From positions 62,001-126,000 of the forward strand of contig NZ_JAHVHU010000001.1 of NCBI RefSeq assembly GCF_019802045.1: a stretch of DNA of 64,000 bases, in the 5' to 3' direction. Positions 62,030 through 64,000 of the stretch are shown here, piece after piece. The translations under genes and the position numbers were made by a program. The notes under the pieces are model-generated. The model saw only the letters and a program-made list of their open reading frames with translations. It had not been told where the DNA came from and made no database searches. Source of the DNA: Membranihabitans marinus. Its GTDB lineage: Bacteria; Bacteroidota; Bacteroidia; Chitinophagales; Saprospiraceae. The stretch's first letter is position 1. Each line of letters opens with the position of its first letter.

Positions 62030-63082
62030 ATGAAAAATATTAAAGGACCTGCCATATTTTTGGCGCAGTTTGCGTCCGATGAATCCCCTTACAATTCCTG
62101 GCGATCTATATGCAATTGGGCAGCATCCCTGGGGTACAAAGGGGTGCAATTACCTACTTTTGTGCCCAGTCTGATCGATCTCGAAAAAGCCGCCACTAGT
62201 AAAGATTATTGCGATGAACTAAAAGGAATAGCCAACGAAGAAGGGATTGTTATTACTGAATTGTCGACCCATCTTCAGGGGCAGTTGGTGGCTGTCAATC
62301 CCGCCTATGATGAGCTTTTCGATGGTTTTGCACCCCCCGAGCACCGGGGGAATCCCAAAGCGCGGACCGAATGGGCCATCCAACAACTGAAGTGGGGAGC
62401 CGCCGCCAGCCGCAATCTGGGCATTGATGTCCATGGAACCTTTTCCGGGGCATTGATCTGGCAGACGGTGTACCCATGGCCCCAGCGACCACAAGGTCTC
62501 GTGGACACCGCTTTCAACGAACTGGCCAGACGCTGGAAACCCATTTTGGATGTATTTGATGAACACGGGGTAGATGTGTGTTATGAACTGCATCCTGGGG
62601 AAGATCTCCACGATGGATTGACCTTTGAACGGTTTTTAGAGGCGGTGGATGATCATCCGCGCGCGAATATTTTGTATGATCCTTCCCATTTTATTCTTCA
62701 ACAACTTAAGTATCTGGATTTTATCGATATTTATCACGAGCGGATCCGAATGTTTCATGTGAAGGATGCCGAATTCAATCCGACCGGAAAGGCCGGGGTC
62801 TATGGCGGATACGCTGGCTGGGTAGACCGACCCGGGCGATTCCGTTCCCTGGGCGATGGACAAGTGGATTTTAAAGGCGTATTTACGCGGCTATCGCAGT
62901 ATGGCTATGATGGATGGGCTGTGCTGGAGTGGGAAGACTGCATCAAATCCGGTGAACAGGGTGCGGCTGAGGGAGCCCCCTTTATTGCCGATCACATCAT
63001 CGAAGTGACCGATAAAGCATTTGATGATTTTGCGGGTGGCGAACCGGATGAAGAGTTGAACCGAAGAATTATCGGGTTGTAA
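62030..63082 (+). CDS. Sugar phosphate isomerase/epimerase-like TIM-barrel protein
   Basis: 350 residues of the AP endonuclease 2-like TIM barrel. Metal ligands can be seen as Glu in VCYELHPGED, Asp in LYDPSHF, His in MFHVKDAEF and Glu in AVLEWEDCI. This is the usual xylose-isomerase-like set. The first strand is FLAQFASDESPYNSW. It isomerises or epimerises a sugar or inositol-like compound. The nearby Gfo/Idh/MocA gene supports a joint role. Confidence 0.9.
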   Translation: MKNIKGPAIFLAQFASDESPYNSWRSICNWAASLGYKGVQLPTFVPSLIDLEKAATSKDYCDELKGIANEEGIVITELSTHLQGQLVAVNPAYDELFDGFAPPEHRGNPKARTEWAIQQLKWGAAASRNLGIDVHGTFSGALIWQTVYPWPQRPQGLVDTAFNELARRWKPILDVFDEHGVDVCYELHPGEDLHDGLTFERFLEAVDDHPRANILYDPSHFILQQLKYLDFIDIYHERIRMFHVKDAEFNPTGKAGVYGGYAGWVDRPGRFRSLGDGQVDFKGVFTRLSQYGYDGWAVLEWEDCIKSGEQGAAEGAPFIADHIIEVTDKAFDDFAGGEPDEELNRRIIGL

Positions 63083-63199
63083 ACCGAAAGATAAGCTTTC
63101 TAAAGCCTGGTGGTTTTTCGGAATCACGGGGCTTTTTTTATACTTTTTTTTGCGATCAGAGTGTTTAATTGTTCTGATTGTAACCGAAAAAACAATAAA

Positions 63200-63541
63200 A
63201 TGGCTCTGAAATTTAAGATGAATCGCAAAGGCTGGCTGGCTGTTTTCGCCGGGCTATTGCTTTTTGCAGCGTGTGAATCCGATCCGGTGCTGACCGGTGA
63301 CGAAGTATCTTATGCGGGGGATATTCGCCCTCTGATCGATCAAAATTGTACCTTCTCCGGGTGCCATGGTGCTGGTTCCGTGCAGTTTGAATTGCTGACT
63401 TACAATCAGGTCAAACTGAAAGCCGCTGCCATTAGACGGGAAGTGTGGGAACTGCAGAACATGCCCAAGGACCGGACCATGTCACTGGAAAAAAGAGAGA
63501 AATTTAAAGACTGGGTGGATGCTGGCGCACCGAATAATTAG
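63200..63541 (+). CDS. Small haem-binding lipoprotein with a CX4CH motif
   Basis: Start at the ATG at 63200 (MALKFKMNRKGWLAVFAGLL). A second ATG six codons later would also do. Earlier in-frame ATG codons are rejected because the lipobox LLLFAACES would be too deep. 113 residues. After the lipidated Cys comes SYAGDIRPLIDQNCTFSGCH, in which C-x4-C-H replaces the usual C-x2-C-H. This is a known variant in small cytochromes paired with dehydrogenases. The end reads FKDWVDAGAPNN, the family's usual end. It may take electrons for a nearby dehydrogenase. Confidence 0.8.
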   Translation: MALKFKMNRKGWLAVFAGLLLFAACESDPVLTGDEVSYAGDIRPLIDQNCTFSGCHGAGSVQFELLTYNQVKLKAAAIRREVWELQNMPKDRTMSLEKREKFKDWVDAGAPNN

Positions 63542-63735
63542 ATGGTAGTTGGGTCGCTGCGCTTTGGGTCGTTGGGACGCTTCGCTGTTGGGACACTTCG
63601 CTTTTGGTCGTTGGGACGCTACGCTGTTGGTACGCTCCGCCTCCCTACTTCGTCACGGGAGGTAAACTTTGGGGCGTTGGCGATTGGGTACGCTGCGCTA
63701 TTGGGTCGCTGCGCTTTAGTACCCTCCGCTGCGGG
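63542..63735. repeat. TTGGGACGCTNCGCT word array
   Basis: Starts at the stop codon of the haem lipoprotein. The words TCGCTGCGCTTTGGG, TTGGGACGCTTCGCTG, TTGGGACGCTACGCTG, TTGGTACGCTCCGC, GGTACGCTGCGCTA and TGGGTCGCTGCGCTTT recur, each with the central GCGC-like or CGCTnCGC palindrome. A 74-codon frame through it is accidental. Confidence 0.85.
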
Positions 63736-63761
63736 GGCAGATCAACCATTTATCATCTACC

Positions 63762-63815
63762 ATTAACCATCAACAATCACCCATCCACCATTAACCATCA
63801 ACAATTCATCATCAA
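63762..63815. repeat. Degenerate ACCATTAACCATCAAC word string
   Basis: CCATTAACCATCAACAAT and CCACCATTAACCATCAAC repeat just before the folE stop. Related to the TTAACCA array at 23641. Confidence 0.7.
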
Positions 63816-63818
63816 CTA

Positions 63819-64000
63819 TCATTTGATAGCATCCAAAAATTCCCGCCTCATCGTATGGTCTGAAAATTGACCGGAATAATCCATCGTAATGGTGGTGCTG
63901 GCCATATCTTCGATCCCGCGGGTGGCAACACAAAAGTGCTTGGCATCGACCATCACGATTACATCCTCCGTATTGAGGTCCTTTTTGAGTTCTTCCAGGA
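63819..64000 (-). CDS. folE: GTP cyclohydrolase I, C-terminal part (cut by window edge)
   Basis: Reading from the window edge, the frame gives VIVMVDAKHFCVATRGIEDM, then STTITMDYSG and REFLDAIK before a stop at 63819. The conserved K-H-x-C-x-x-x-R-G pattern (HFCVATRG) is the active-site region of FolE, including the zinc-binding Cys. The enzyme makes dihydroneopterin triphosphate from GTP, the first step of folate or pterin synthesis. The N-terminal part is outside the window. Confidence 0.88.
   Translation of the reverse strand, partial: LEELKKDLNTEDVIVMVDAKHFCVATRGIEDMASTTITMDYSGQFSDHTMRREFLDAIK

Noticed and set aside
63542-63766. A 74-codon plus-strand frame after the haem lipoprotein
   Set aside because: It is a translation of the word array, with repeated SLGR-type text.

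Overview
The window looks like a chromosomal segment of a Bacteroidota bacterium, most likely of the Saprospiria/Saprospiraceae type. This rests on a TonB-dependent receptor with an N-terminal carboxypeptidase-like domain, a PorV/PorQ-family barrel, a CHU_C/gliding-motility C-terminal domain (type IX secretion), DUF4837, DUF4199, DUF4159 and BatA-type proteins, and -7 boxes of the Bacteroidota form TAnnTTTG. Base composition looks even, near the mid-40s percent G+C by eye. No rRNA genes, CRISPR array or prophage were seen. There is one tRNA (Gln, anticodon TTG).

Layout. 1-6.2 kb: truncated enoyl-CoA hydratase, cation-efflux transporter, M2 peptidase, SDR, lipoprotein, D-2-hydroxyacid dehydrogenase. 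6.3-15.2 kb: three co-directional envelope genes (TonB receptor, 1317-residue exported protein, PorV/PorQ barrel) that look like one surface module. 15.2-25.1 kb: housekeeping genes (greA with a clear promoter and leader hairpin, HIT, HDAC-like deacetylase, priA, fbp), an SMP-30 lactonase, a broken polysaccharide-deacetylase lipoprotein and a TPR protein. 25.1-28.3 kb: a hairpin-rich intergenic stretch followed by a group II intron whose reverse transcriptase has no endonuclease domain. 28.3-35.5 kb: ECF sigma factor with its two envelope partners, an acyltransferase, ligA, a VanX-like dipeptidase, a MoxR ATPase and DUF4837. 35.5-38.7 kb: a candidate structured RNA, a CHU_C adhesin-like protein and a GxxExxY cassette bounded by 145-bp direct repeats. 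38.6-50 kb: a mostly minus-strand run with gmhA/gmhB, a glycosyltransferase, DUF4199, a dihydroorotase homologue without its metal ligands, BatA, hemJ, DUF4159, rsmE, an M28 peptidase pseudogene and a CPA2 antiporter. 50-56.3 kb: a secreted degradative set (sulfatase, purple-acid-phosphatase-like enzyme, haem-binding dehydrogenase). 56.5-64 kb: tRNA-Gln, dinB with an upstream dyad, a decayed Rpn-like gene, REP-like hairpins, an outer-membrane barrel, a NicO-like membrane protein, a sugar-oxidoreductase/isomerase/cytochrome cluster and the end of folE.

Intergenic DNA is unusual. Many gaps are filled by short word arrays that begin within a few bases of a stop codon (1.3, 17.4, 23.6, 37.7-38.6, 59.4 and 63.5 kb) or by compact REP-like hairpins (28.1, 41.9 and 58.4-58.6 kb). 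The clearest discrete element is the 942-bp GxxExxY cassette at 37707-38648, which fills the gap between two convergent genes almost to the base. Three genes (deacetylase, M28 peptidase, Rpn-like) show readable decay.
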